Notes: generated from the letters alone by a model not told the origin. 13,442 nucleotides of DNA from an uncultured Bacillota bacterium (GCA_934427095.1 CAKRYM010000024.1:1-13442), one strand, 5' to 3'. Positions 5,682-13,234 are shown, counted from the first letter of the stretch. Numbers and translations: made by a program.

Positions 5682-6410
5682 TTAGGGATTGTTTATGGAA
5701 AGATTAGCCGCTGTAGCCGTAGCGGGCTCCACGCCCCAGAGAATGTCCCCCGGCTTTCCTTGGCTATCCATAGGAACGAAGCCCCAGGTTTGATCTGCTA
5801 AGACAAAAACCCCCTGGGTTTGACCCATGGCTGGCCGGTCCGTAACCACATAATCGTAAATCAGGGGAATGACTTCTTCCCCATTGGCGGAAAGATACCC
5901 CCAACGGCCGTCTGCCGCAGCCCGATATAAGCCCCAGGGAGAAGCAGCGTCCTTTTCCAGGCTTTCATAAAGGGGCGGAATGAGCAGCTCGCCTTGTAGA
6001 TTCATACAGCCCCAAAGATCCTGTTTTTGTACCAATATGGTGCCGGAAAGAAGGCCGTTTTCTTTGCGTAGAGGCTGAATTTGCTGCCAGTATTCCCCGT
6101 CTTTGGGGGTTAAATCGCTGCCCGTAAACCGCCAGCCTTTGTCGTCTTGTAAGGCATAGCCTGTGGGGAGGGGCAGAATATCCGTATATTCTTCTGGTAC
6201 CAACAGATTACCGTTGACATCCGCCAAGCCGTAAGCGCCGGGGGAACCAGTCCGGAACAAAGGCAAATAAATCAGGCTGCTTTCCTCCTGATACCAAAGG
6301 GGCAGCTCTTCTGCGGGAGTAGTTTCTGCTTCTGGTTGTGTACAGGCGCTAAGGAGCAAAACAGCGCTCAATAAAAAGGGAAAAAACAGTAGCTTAATGA
6401 ATGAATGCAT
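5682..6410 (-). CDS. WG-repeat lipoprotein
   Basis: This 242-residue protein has a signal peptide ending in lipobox L-S-A-C23, so it should be lipid-anchored outside the membrane. The mature part contains WG (beta-propeller-like) repeats: AYGLADVNGNLLVPEEY, LWGCMNLQGELLIPPLY, RWGYLSANGEEVIPLIY and a partial TWGFVPMDSQGK. Each has the family layout of an aromatic-G strand, then a G turn, then a VIPxxY strand. WG-repeat proteins are widespread in Clostridia, mostly of unknown function, and are thought to bind ligands or proteins at the surface. AAGGAGAAGG lies upstream of the ATG. It diverges from the S49 peptidase gene with a 230-base gap. No catalytic residues are evident. Confidence 0.88.
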   Translation of the reverse strand: MHSFIKLLFFPFLLSAVLLLSACTQPEAETTPAEELPLWYQEESSLIYLPLFRTGSPGAYGLADVNGNLLVPEEYTDILPLPTGYALQDDKGWRFTGSDLTPKDGEYWQQIQPLRKENGLLSGTILVQKQDLWGCMNLQGELLIPPLYESLEKDAASPWGLYRAAADGRWGYLSANGEEVIPLIYDYVVTDRPAMGQTQGVFVLADQTWGFVPMDSQGKPGDILWGVEPATATAANLSINNP

Positions 6411-6436
6411 TTTTTTCCTTCTCCTTGGAAAAACCT

Positions 6437-6465
6437 TTGCTTTTAGGATTCCCTTTTGCTATAAT
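6437..6465 (+). promoter_or_regulatory. Sigma-A promoter for the S49 peptidase
   Basis: TTGCTT (6437-6442), a 17-base spacer and TATAAT (6460-6465), with TGC forming an extended -10. The -10 is perfect. The expected start near 6472 gives an unusually long leader of about 169 bases before the ATG. Confidence 0.7.
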
Positions 6466-6500
6466 TAATATAATTGAATATGCATGAAAATATTATGAAA

Positions 6501-6610
6501 AAAGGCAAGAAAACCGTTTTTCTCTGTAGAAAGAAAAGATTAGGAATTTTTTTGCCAATGGGAACCCGGAGCCTAGGTGAGCCGTCTAATTAACGGATGA
6601 GGCGCCGGAA
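6501..6610 (+). other. Structured 5' leader of the S49 peptidase mRNA
   Basis: Within the long leader, GGCAA (6504-6508) can pair with TTGCC (6552-6556), extended by an A-run facing a T-run. A second element pairs CCGGAGCC (6566-6573) with GGCGCCGG (6601-6608) as an 8-bp helix with one A/G mismatch. It encloses an inner hairpin CCGT/ACGG (6582-6585 with 6593-6596). The internal loop carries facing UGA sequences that could form tandem G-A pairs. I compared it mentally with common riboswitch classes (SAM, TPP, FMN, glycine, c-di-GMP, c-di-AMP, yybP, T-box) and none fits. Confidence 0.35.
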
Positions 6611-6640
6611 AGAATTTTTAGCTAAAGACGAGGTGTGATT

Positions 6641-7600
6641 ATGACAGAAAAGCAACCGTTTCCGGCAAAGCACGGCCCCCGCTGGTGGATTTGGGTTATC
6701 ATCATCCTAGCGGTGCTGGTGCTAATCTTCCTCTTAGGTGTAGCCAATAAAAAATCTTCTTCCACCAGCGGCGAATTTTTCATAGGAACAGAACCCTATA
6801 TCGCCACACTGTATGTGGAAGGCACGATGATGACAGTAGAAAGCATGAATAGTGTGTATAATCATGCTTATCTCATGTCCACCCTGGACGAATTGATGGC
6901 TGACCCCATGAACGAAGCCTTGGTGCTGTATATTAGCAGCGGCGGCGGGGAATGCTTGGCCGCGGACGAGCTTTCCCGTAAGGTCCAGGAATATCAAACG
7001 GAAACCGGCCGGCCAGTGTATGCCTATGGCTATGATTATGCGGCTAGCGGCGCTTATTGGTTGGCTGCCACAGCAGATTATATCATGCTTAACCCTTACT
7101 GCATTTCCGGCAGTATCGGCGTTTCCATGGGACAGCTGTTTGATGCCAGCGGCTTTTTGGCTGAACATAATGTGCAGCTCAGAAAAGTGGTCAGCGGTGC
7201 GCAAAAGCAGAGTAATGATGGGCTTACCCCTTTAACCGATGAATCTGTCGCGGTCTATCAGTCCATTGTGGACGAGGAATTCCAGCTCTTTTTGAATTGG
7301 GTTGCCGCTGGACGCAAAATGACGGTAGAAGAGTTGACTCCCTTGGCGGACGGACGGATTTATTCCGGTTTACAGGCTGCAGCAAATGGCTTGGCTGATG
7401 CCACTGGGGATTATGGGGATTTGTTGGATTTGGTTTATCAGGAAGTGGGCGATTTACCGGTTGTTGATTATCAGCCCGCTACGGATTTGGATTGGATGAG
7501 TTACTTCCTTTCTTTGGCTCCAGGTAGCCAAAGGGACGCCCTTTCTTCTTTGGGGATTACCTCCCCGGTGGCGCTCTATGATCCAGTATCAGGTTTTTGA
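6641..7600 (+). CDS. Membrane-anchored S49 (SppA-like) serine peptidase
   Basis: This 319-residue protein belongs to the signal peptide peptidase A family, which degrades leftover signal peptides and membrane-protein fragments with a Ser-Lys dyad. One N-terminal membrane helix (about 15-34) would place the catalytic domain outside. The ClpP-like core is visible: YISSGGG (98-103, where many homologues have NSPGG), the nucleophile S136 in YAASGAYWLAATADYI, the SGSIGVSMG segment (156-164), and the general base K189 in VVSGAQKQ. It resembles B. subtilis SppA in layout, with a single catalytic domain. The frame also opens at GTG 6635, but GAGG at 6630-6633 is one base from that codon and seven from ATG 6641, so I chose 6641. 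It ends in a Leu/Asp-rich stretch. No clear terminator follows. Confidence 0.9.
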   Translation: MTEKQPFPAKHGPRWWIWVIIILAVLVLIFLLGVANKKSSSTSGEFFIGTEPYIATLYVEGTMMTVESMNSVYNHAYLMSTLDELMADPMNEALVLYISSGGGECLAADELSRKVQEYQTETGRPVYAYGYDYAASGAYWLAATADYIMLNPYCISGSIGVSMGQLFDASGFLAEHNVQLRKVVSGAQKQSNDGLTPLTDESVAVYQSIVDEEFQLFLNWVAAGRKMTVEELTPLADGRIYSGLQAAANGLADATGDYGDLLDLVYQEVGDLPVVDYQPATDLDWMSYFLSLAPGSQRDALSSLGITSPVALYDPVSGF

Positions 7601-7654
7601 TACAGAGAATTCATGGAGTTCACTTGTTTTTCAGAAAGAATACCTTAGTCTATC

Positions 7655-7683
7655 TTGTATTTATGATAAGAATACAATATAAA
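7655..7683 (+). promoter_or_regulatory. Putative promoter overlapped by an inverted repeat
   Basis: TTGTAT (7655-7660), a 17-base spacer and TATAAA (7678-7683) form a modest sigma-A promoter for the next lipoprotein. A perfect dyad TTGTATT-N9-AATACAA (7655-7677) covers the -35 and the whole spacer, which is where a repressor operator would sit. The dyad is certain; its role is inferred. Confidence 0.45.
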
Positions 7684-7727
7684 AAATCGTTATTCTTAAA
7701 GGAAAGGGAATGGAGGAAATAAATCCA

Positions 7728-8333
7728 ATGAAAAAAGTAGTTGCTCTGATGCTTTCTTTGTCTTTGTTGTTGACTTTAGCGGCTTGCAAAAACCAGGAAG
7801 AAGGAAAAGTTTCCGATACCGATATGATTTTTGAAATGGAAGAAGAATCCACGGTCAATGCAGTGGAAGGGGATTTGGACCAGCTGGAGGAATTCATGGG
7901 CAGCCAGATTGAACTGCCGGAAACCTTTGTGGTTACCCGTTACGCGATTGTGGATGATACCATGGCACAAATCGAATTTACCTATGAGGATTTGAAGGGC
8001 GCCGGCCGTTACGCCAAAGGGCAGTACACCAATATGAGCGGCCTCACCCGTAGCTTTACCAATGATGAAAACACCGAGATCGACGGCGTCAGCGCCCATT
8101 TGCGGTATAATTCCTATGAGGAAGGTTCCGTGGAAGCGCAATCTGGTTCTACCGTGGGCGTAGCTGATGCTTACGACGCAGAGAAAGATATGAGTTATAT
8201 GGTGTATTTCACCTCCGGCGCGGATAAGGACGTCCTGACCGAAGCCATGGCTGCTTTCATGACCGCCATTGAAGTGGGGGCTGTGGAAGAAGCTGCTGAA
8301 GAGGCCGGGGAAGAATTTGTGGAGGAAAATTAA
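7728..8333 (+). CDS. Small lipoprotein, possibly DUF4367-like
   Basis: This 201-residue protein has a clean lipoprotein signal, MKKVVALMLS then LTLAAC with C20 as the lipidated residue. The mature part begins with an acidic linker. It then shows a compact alpha/beta domain (about 55-180) with ELPETFVVTRYAIVDDTMAQIEF, a variable ENTEIDGVSAHLRY segment, MSYMVYF and a final helix VLTEAMAAFMTAI. This order (I-Y strands, ING-type turn, Y strand, final helix) recalls exported DUF4367-type domains, but I cannot confirm it without a profile search. Residues about 182-201 are almost entirely Glu/Ala. An in-frame ATG at 7710 exists, but the signal peptide and GGAGG (7712-7716) favour 7728. No terminator separates it from the large surface-protein gene 104 bases downstream, so co-transcription is possible. 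Confidence 0.85.
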   Translation: MKKVVALMLSLSLLLTLAACKNQEEGKVSDTDMIFEMEEESTVNAVEGDLDQLEEFMGSQIELPETFVVTRYAIVDDTMAQIEFTYEDLKGAGRYAKGQYTNMSGLTRSFTNDENTEIDGVSAHLRYNSYEEGSVEAQSGSTVGVADAYDAEKDMSYMVYFTSGADKDVLTEAMAAFMTAIEVGAVEEAAEEAGEEFVEEN

Positions 8334-8437
8334 CCTCCCCTGAATATTGTTCATTGGTTTGCAGCTCTGCTGCGCAACTGTTTTACTGTTTGAAAAGTAG
8401 TACATCCGGATGAAAAAAATTTAAGGAGGGTCTACAA

Positions 8438-11119
8438 ATGAAGAAAACGTTACTCGTTGTTCTATTAGCATTGGCTTTGGCTTGCTCTTTCGGGGTCGTA
8501 GCTTTCGCTGCTGACTCGTATACCGCAGACAAAGTTGATGTATTGGCCGGAGAAACAGTGACCATTACTGTGCCCATCACTGATGCCACTGCCGGCAACA
8601 CTTATGCCCTGACAGATGGAAATAACACACTGGACAGTGAAGACGTGACGGAAGGTGCAAAAGACGTAAAGCTTTCTGTTTCTTGGAAAGCGGATGAGGA
8701 AATTCCTGCCTATTACGTAGAAAGTCATGCCACCGCTGATGGGTCCAATTCTTCAAGAGTACCTGTGGATATGAGTCAGGTAAAGGTCTATAAAGCGGAA
8801 GCGACCTTTACAGTAAAAGAAGGCACTACGGAAGTGAAAGCAGACGGCGGCGTTTACTATGTTTCCTCTGGTGCAAAAAATGTGACCATTTCTGATACAC
8901 CTGGTGCCGATTGCTCTGTGGAATATAGCAGCAACGTGAACAATGGCGTGGTTACTCTGTCTAGTACTGGCACCACCAAGGTCACGGCTACGGTTACCAA
9001 TAAGGCCCTGAAAGATGCTCTTGGTGGTTCCGGTAAATCTTCTGTGGAATACGAATTTGTCATTAAAGATACTGCCAATACGGCCAAACTGACCAAGCTG
9101 GGCAGTTTCACACCCAATAGCCGCAATGAGATCAAAGGCACCGTGGATGTCACCAAGCATGACAACACTACTCTGACAGCTGTCTTTGAAGGCAAATCCT
9201 TGTCCTATGCGGATGCACATTACTGCACCGTAAGCATTGACGGAGACAAAGTCAAAGTTGACGATTTGCGCGCCGGTAAAGATGCTACCTTCACCCTGAT
9301 CGTTACGGCGATTGACGGCACCACCACCAAGAAATACAAGGTGACATTGACCCCCGAAGCTGGTTATGATTTCTCTGTCAAGATCGAAGGCAAAGAAGGC
9401 GGCACTTACCTGAAAGCTTCTCAATTCAAACCCACTACTTACACCTATGACGACTTCGATATCGACGAAGACGAAGACAAAATCACCGTGACCATCGCTT
9501 GGGATGAATCCAAGTATGATTATGATTTCACCGTCAAATATAATGGCAAAACCGTAAAAATGCATGACGATAACGGCTCCGGTGCGGATTACGAAGAAGA
9601 ATATATCTTTAACGTCGATCCCGACGACTTGGCCAATATCACCATTAAGGTGGAGAAGAAGACCTACACCTTCAAACTGGGCTCCGGCTCCAGCGGGGAT
9701 TGCGTCTTAGACTCCCTGAAGGTTTATGAAAAGAGCTCCGGTAGCAGCGCTTATGACCTGTACCCCCGCTTCGATGAAGATATCACCGATTACTACATCT
9801 TCCTGCCTTATGACAAGTCTGACGCCGACCTCTATGTCCTGGCTGACTGCGACAAGGATTGGGAAATTCGTAAGACCTTAAGCAGCTCTTCTGATGAAAG
9901 AGATAAACGCTTCAAGATTGGTAGTGTTGGCGCTGGGGATAAGGAAAAATTCACCTTCTATTGCGTGAACCCCGACGATGAAACGGAATACACCGAATAC
10001 ACCATTACCGCCATTATGGCTGGGAAGAGCGACAATGACGATACCGATACCTTGAAGAGCTTGGAACTGTTCAGCGGCGAAACCTCTTCTAAGGCTAAGG
10101 AAGAAGTAGATCTGGACTTCAAGTCCTCCACCACCAAGTACACGGTTGCTGTTCCTGCTGACCACAAATACCTGAAGATCTCCTGGACTTTGGATGACAG
10201 AGATTCTTACGTCTTGGTGAACGGCGACATGCAGTCCTCTTCCACCTCCACCAAGTCCAAGACCGTCACCCTGGACAAAGGCAAGAACACCATTGAAATC
10301 GTGGTAGTGGCAGAAAACTGCAAAGATATCAAGACCTACACCCTGACCGTGAACCGGGGCGGCTCCATTGGCCTGATCAACAACATTTATGTGACCGGCC
10401 TGGCCAACAGCCTTTCCCCTGTCTTTAGCACCACGCAGCAGAACTACGTTGGCTATGTGAACGCTTCCACCTCCAGCATTCAGGTGACTGGTATGGGCGC
10501 TTCCTCCAGCGATACCGTTTATGTCAGCTGCACCAAGGGTGGTTCCGGTTATGCAGCGGGTAGTAATGGTTCCGCTACCGCTACCATTACCCTGGCCAAT
10601 GGCCTGAACGTCATCAGCGTTTGGTCCTCTGGGGATTCCTCCACGGCTATCCGCTACTACATCTCTGTTTACAAACCTGTGGCTAACCCCACGGTGAAAC
10701 TGAGCAGCCAGAAAGTGACCGTGAATGGACAAAGCAAAGGCACCATCAGCGCTTACAACATCAACGGCAACAACTTCCTGCAGCTCCGCGATGTGGCTGT
10801 TCTGCTGAACGGCACTTCCAAGCAGTTCAACGTGAGCTACAATAGCTCCACTGGCATCGCTTCCATTACCACCAACACGGGTTATGTCCCCAATGGTACG
10901 GAAAATGCAGCCAAGGCAAACTTCAAGAATAACGGGATTACCACCCAGATCTTTACCTTGGATGGCCAGAATGTTTACCCCATCGCCTACAATATCAGCG
11001 GTAGCAACTTTGTTTCCCTCCGCGATATGGGCGCGCTGATGAACTTTGGCATTACCTTCACCAGCAGCAACAATACCATTAACATCAACACCACCAATTC
11101 TTACACCCCCGGTCTGTAA
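8438..11119 (+). CDS. Large secreted surface protein: cadherin-like beta-sandwich repeats with copper-amine-oxidase-type stalk domain
   Basis: This 893-residue protein has a Sec signal peptide (1-25, ending AFAA) and no membrane anchor, LPXTG or SLH motif. Repeated beta-sandwich units of the cadherin-like (PF12733-type) pattern are seen at about 217-306, 422-527, 538-640 and 645-746. They have openings such as LKSLEL or INNIYV, a central YTVAVP or YVGYVN strand, and closings such as KTYTLTVNR and RYYISVYK. The C-terminus (about 757-893) is a copper-amine-oxidase-N-like stalk module in two halves with YNINGNNFLQLRDVAVLLN and YNISGSNFVSLRDMGALMN. Despite the family name this domain carries no copper site and is thought to be structural or wall-interacting. 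Residues 340-410 are very Asp/Glu-rich and may bind cations. AAGGAGGG precedes the ATG. Leu codons shift strongly to CTG and many others to C-ending forms compared with neighbours, which suggests high expression. A strong terminator follows. Confidence 0.9.
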   Translation: MKKTLLVVLLALALACSFGVVAFAADSYTADKVDVLAGETVTITVPITDATAGNTYALTDGNNTLDSEDVTEGAKDVKLSVSWKADEEIPAYYVESHATADGSNSSRVPVDMSQVKVYKAEATFTVKEGTTEVKADGGVYYVSSGAKNVTISDTPGADCSVEYSSNVNNGVVTLSSTGTTKVTATVTNKALKDALGGSGKSSVEYEFVIKDTANTAKLTKLGSFTPNSRNEIKGTVDVTKHDNTTLTAVFEGKSLSYADAHYCTVSIDGDKVKVDDLRAGKDATFTLIVTAIDGTTTKKYKVTLTPEAGYDFSVKIEGKEGGTYLKASQFKPTTYTYDDFDIDEDEDKITVTIAWDESKYDYDFTVKYNGKTVKMHDDNGSGADYEEEYIFNVDPDDLANITIKVEKKTYTFKLGSGSSGDCVLDSLKVYEKSSGSSAYDLYPRFDEDITDYYIFLPYDKSDADLYVLADCDKDWEIRKTLSSSSDERDKRFKIGSVGAGDKEKFTFYCVNPDDETEYTEYTITAIMAGKSDNDDTDTLKSLELFSGETSSKAKEEVDLDFKSSTTKYTVAVPADHKYLKISWTLDDRDSYVLVNGDMQSSSTSTKSKTVTLDKGKNTIEIVVVAENCKDIKTYTLTVNRGGSIGLINNIYVTGLANSLSPVFSTTQQNYVGYVNASTSSIQVTGMGASSSDTVYVSCTKGGSGYAAGSNGSATATITLANGLNVISVWSSGDSSTAIRYYISVYKPVANPTVKLSSQKVTVNGQSKGTISAYNINGNNFLQLRDVAVLLNGTSKQFNVSYNSSTGIASITTNTGYVPNGTENAAKANFKNNGITTQIFTLDGQNVYPIAYNISGSNFVSLRDMGALMNFGITFTSSNNTININTTNSYTPGL

Positions 11120-11167
11120 TAGATCCTTGGGAAACTGGTTAAGCCTATTGCCTCAGTAAGAATAAGG

Positions 11168-11204
11168 AAAGTCCGGCCATACCGTTTTGGTATGGCCGGA
11201 CTTT
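11168..11204 (+). terminator. Strong rho-independent terminator after the surface-protein gene
   Basis: AAAGTCCGGCCATACC (11168-11183) pairs perfectly with its complement (11189-11204) around a GTTTT loop, giving a 16-bp stem. The T-run is short and partly within the stem. Position 49 bases after the stop codon fits. Confidence 0.88.
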
Positions 11205-11218
11205 TATGGGTTAACCTT

Positions 11219-11241
11219 GGGGGAATAAAATTTTTATCCCC
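11219..11241. other. AT-centred near-palindrome upstream of the zinc-ribbon gene
   Basis: GGGGGAATAAAA faces TTTTTATCCCC, giving a near-perfect 23-base dyad with one unpaired A. It ends 12 bases before the sigma-H-type -35. It may be a protein-binding site; as an RNA it would be a weak hairpin with little loop. Confidence 0.35.
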
Positions 11242-11252
11242 TGGGGCAGATT

Positions 11253-11281
11253 GTAGGAATTTTTCTTTGCAGGTCGAATAA
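11253..11281 (+). promoter_or_regulatory. Sigma-H-type promoter for the zinc-ribbon/oxidoreductase operon
   Basis: GTAGGAATT (11253-11261), an 11-base spacer and GTCGAATAA (11273-11281) match every specified base of RNAGGAWWW-N11/12-RNNGAATWW. The predicted start near 11289 leaves a leader of about 58 bases. A modest sigma-A alternative (TTGCAG-N17-TTATCT, 11267-11295) overlaps it, so dual use is possible. Confidence 0.55.
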
Positions 11282-11346
11282 TTGTAAGGTTATCTGAATT
11301 TTATGTGATGAGGCAGCATGAGCCTGCCTAGGGAAAGGATGGTCTG

Positions 11347-12042
11347 ATGATGAAATGTCCCTCTTGTGGCAATGACATTGCAAACGATTGCGTATTTTGC
11401 CCAAACTGTGGCAACCAAGTGTGTCAGCCTGTGCAAGAAAACACCAGTATTCCGCCAGTTGAACCAGTAGTGGAGAGCACAGAAGAAGCCCTAGCTCCCC
11501 CTAAGCAAACAGAGCCGGGGACGGAAGAAATAGAGGAAACCGTAGCTACACCTAATCCAACAGAGGCTCCTACCGCTGCGGAGGAAATAGAACACGGCCC
11601 CTATTCGGCTGGGCCGGTTTACCAAGCCCAAGCCCAGCCGAACCCCGGCTACCAAGCCCAGGCCCAGCAGCCTAACCCCGGTTACCAGGCTCAGCCTTTG
11701 GTACCGGTGATTTCCACAGCCAATTGGCTGGGAACCTTGCTCCTTTGGATCGCAGCGCCTGTGGTGATGGGTGTGATCACCGGTATTGCCGGCACAATTT
11801 TGGGCGCGGATAATATTGCAACGATCATTTTTGGCATTTTGACCTATTTGTCCTTTGTGATTTTTGCCTTTGTAGGCGCTTTTGCCAAGGGCATCAATAA
11901 AAGCAAACAGAATTTTTTCCGGGCTTATCTTTGGGTATTTTTGATTATGTTTGTACTCATCGTATTGCTGCTGATTATTTTCGGCGCTATCCTGGCAGCG
12001 ATGATACCAGGGGATCTTTCCTATTTGTTAGAAACCCTTTAA
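11347..12042 (+). CDS. Zinc-ribbon membrane protein
   Basis: This 231-residue protein starts with a zinc ribbon of the form CPSCGN...CPNCGN; the ligands are C4, C7, C18 and C21 in the numbering from the first Met. Residues about 28-90 are a Glu/Pro/Thr-rich disordered segment. Residues about 91-117 carry tandem PNPGYQAQ-type repeats. Residues about 123-220 hold three predicted membrane helices (starting near NWLGTLLLW, NIATIIFGI and NFFRAYLWV). The zinc ribbon would face the cytoplasm. Such N-terminal zinc ribbons on membrane proteins are common in Clostridia; their roles are mostly unknown. AAAGGA lies seven bases before the first of two adjacent ATGs (11347, 11350). The FAD oxidoreductase gene follows after 25 bases, so the two probably share the sigma-H-type promoter. 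No function can be assigned. Confidence 0.87.
   Translation: MMKCPSCGNDIANDCVFCPNCGNQVCQPVQENTSIPPVEPVVESTEEALAPPKQTEPGTEEIEETVATPNPTEAPTAAEEIEHGPYSAGPVYQAQAQPNPGYQAQAQQPNPGYQAQPLVPVISTANWLGTLLLWIAAPVVMGVITGIAGTILGADNIATIIFGILTYLSFVIFAFVGAFAKGINKSKQNFFRAYLWVFLIMFVLIVLLLIIFGAILAAMIPGDLSYLLETL
11620..11694 (+). repeat. Tandem PNPGYQAQ-encoding repeat
   Basis: Two and a half in-frame copies of a unit of 30-33 bases beginning TACCAAGCCCA or TACCAGGC encode YQAQAQPNPG, YQAQAQQPNPG and YQAQ. The copies differ mainly at third codon positions. The repeat forms a flexible linker before the membrane part. Confidence 0.8.
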
Positions 12043-12067
12043 TTGATGGACGAGGAGGAGGCCCTTT

Positions 12068-13234
12068 ATGGGGATGCGTATTGTGGTGGTGGGCGGCGGC
12101 ATTGCCGGCGTTTCCGCTGCCCAGGCGGCTCGGAATACGCAGGCAGACGCAGAAATCTTTCTGGTTTGTAGCGAGCCAGATTTACCCTATTACCGTACCC
12201 GCATCCTGTCCTTGTTTAGCGGCGGTAGTGAGGAGAAGCTCAGCCTGCGTTCTTATGAATGGTATATTGAGCAGAACATCCAGGTGGTGCGGGGCCGGGT
12301 AACGGCTATTTCCATTCCCCACCAGCAAGTTCGTTTTGTGGACGGTAGTTGGCTTGCTTATGATAAGCTGGTGCTGGCTACCGGGGCTAAGGTCACTTTA
12401 CCGGAATTTCCCGGCCAAGAAGAGGTGGAGATGATCCCCTTGCGCACCTTGGCGGATATGCGTCAGGCTGTGGCGGCGCCAGATCCAGCGGTGGTGTTGG
12501 GCGATGGCCCCTTGGCAGTGGAAGCTGCTTGGGCATTGAGCTGCGGCGGCCGGGAGGTCACTTTGGTGGGTTCGGGAAAACGCCTGCTCTCCCATGATTT
12601 GGAATCCGCTGCTGCTACTTTTCTCCTGCATATGCTGGAAGGTACGGATATCCGTATTGCCTTAAAAGGAGAAATTTCCCACTATGACGGGTCCCGCTTG
12701 GTGTTGAAGGACGGCCGTTATTTCCCTGCTGGGATGATTCTTTCCGCCACGGGCATTGCCAGCAATTGCCGTCTGGGGCAATATGCAGGTTTGGATATGC
12801 AGCATGGTTTTGTGGTAGACCGGCATATGGCCACTTCAAAGCCGGATATTTGGGCTGCTGGGGATTGCGCCGAATACCAGGGCCAAGTCATGGGCCGCTG
12901 GACCGTGGCCGCAGCCCAGGGCAAAGTGGCCGGTACCAATGCGGCTGGCGGCGACCTTGCTTATTCCCCCAGCAAACATCCTTTTTCCATGCAGGCCATG
13001 GGGGCGGAGATTTGGCAGTTGGGGGATATTACCGCGCCGGATAGTGTGGAATATGCGGACCCGCAAAGCCAGCGTTTTGTGAAATTCTTCTTCCGAGATC
13101 AGCGTTTGGCTGGGGCGGAGATGATTGGCAACGATTTGCCAGAAAGCAGGGTGAAACGGGCTTTGGAAACCGCTGCTTCCAAAGCAGAAGGGGATGCCTT
13201 ATTTCATTCCCTGTTTACGTCTGGTCAAGCTTAA
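12068..13234 (+). CDS. FAD-dependent NAD(P)H oxidoreductase (rubredoxin/nitrite-reductase-type)
   Basis: This 388-residue cytoplasmic flavoprotein belongs to the two-Rossmann pyridine-nucleotide-disulfide-like family without a redox-active cysteine pair. It shows the FAD-binding GGGIAG (9-14), PYYRTRILSLF (40-50, typical of NADH:rubredoxin and nitrite-reductase N-terminal domains), and ATGA (104-107). The NAD(P) motif is VLGDGPLAVEAA (143-154), and the flavin-tail motif AAGDCAEY lies at 263-270. WTVAAAQGKVAGTNAAGG (278-295) and a C-terminal rubredoxin-reductase-type domain (about 335-388) complete it. Likely activity is NAD(P)H oxidation with electron transfer to a small metalloprotein or oxygen. 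No rubredoxin, flavodiiron protein or nitrite reductase gene lies in the window, so the acceptor is unknown. GAGGAGG seven bases before ATG 12068 favours it over the in-frame ATG at 12074. It is probably co-transcribed with the zinc-ribbon gene. Confidence 0.9.
   Translation: MGMRIVVVGGGIAGVSAAQAARNTQADAEIFLVCSEPDLPYYRTRILSLFSGGSEEKLSLRSYEWYIEQNIQVVRGRVTAISIPHQQVRFVDGSWLAYDKLVLATGAKVTLPEFPGQEEVEMIPLRTLADMRQAVAAPDPAVVLGDGPLAVEAAWALSCGGREVTLVGSGKRLLSHDLESAAATFLLHMLEGTDIRIALKGEISHYDGSRLVLKDGRYFPAGMILSATGIASNCRLGQYAGLDMQHGFVVDRHMATSKPDIWAAGDCAEYQGQVMGRWTVAAAQGKVAGTNAAGGDLAYSPSKHPFSMQAMGAEIWQLGDITAPDSVEYADPQSQRFVKFFFRDQRLAGAEMIGNDLPESRVKRALETAASKAEGDALFHSLFTSGQA

Noticed and set aside
8313..8347. 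GGAGGAAAA-N10-CCTGAATAT, a possible fourth sigma-H-type site before the surface-protein gene
   Set aside because: The spacer is one base short, the first -10 base is C, and the -35 part lies in the end of the lipoprotein gene.
8403..8412. Palindrome CATCCGGATG upstream of the surface-protein gene
   Set aside because: Ten-base palindromes are frequent by chance, and no promoter is placed around it.
8753..10732. Long antisense frames of 270 and 284 codons inside the surface-protein gene
   Set aside because: They mirror the codon bias of the plus-strand gene, lack ribosome sites, and have His/Val/Gly-rich non-protein-like composition.
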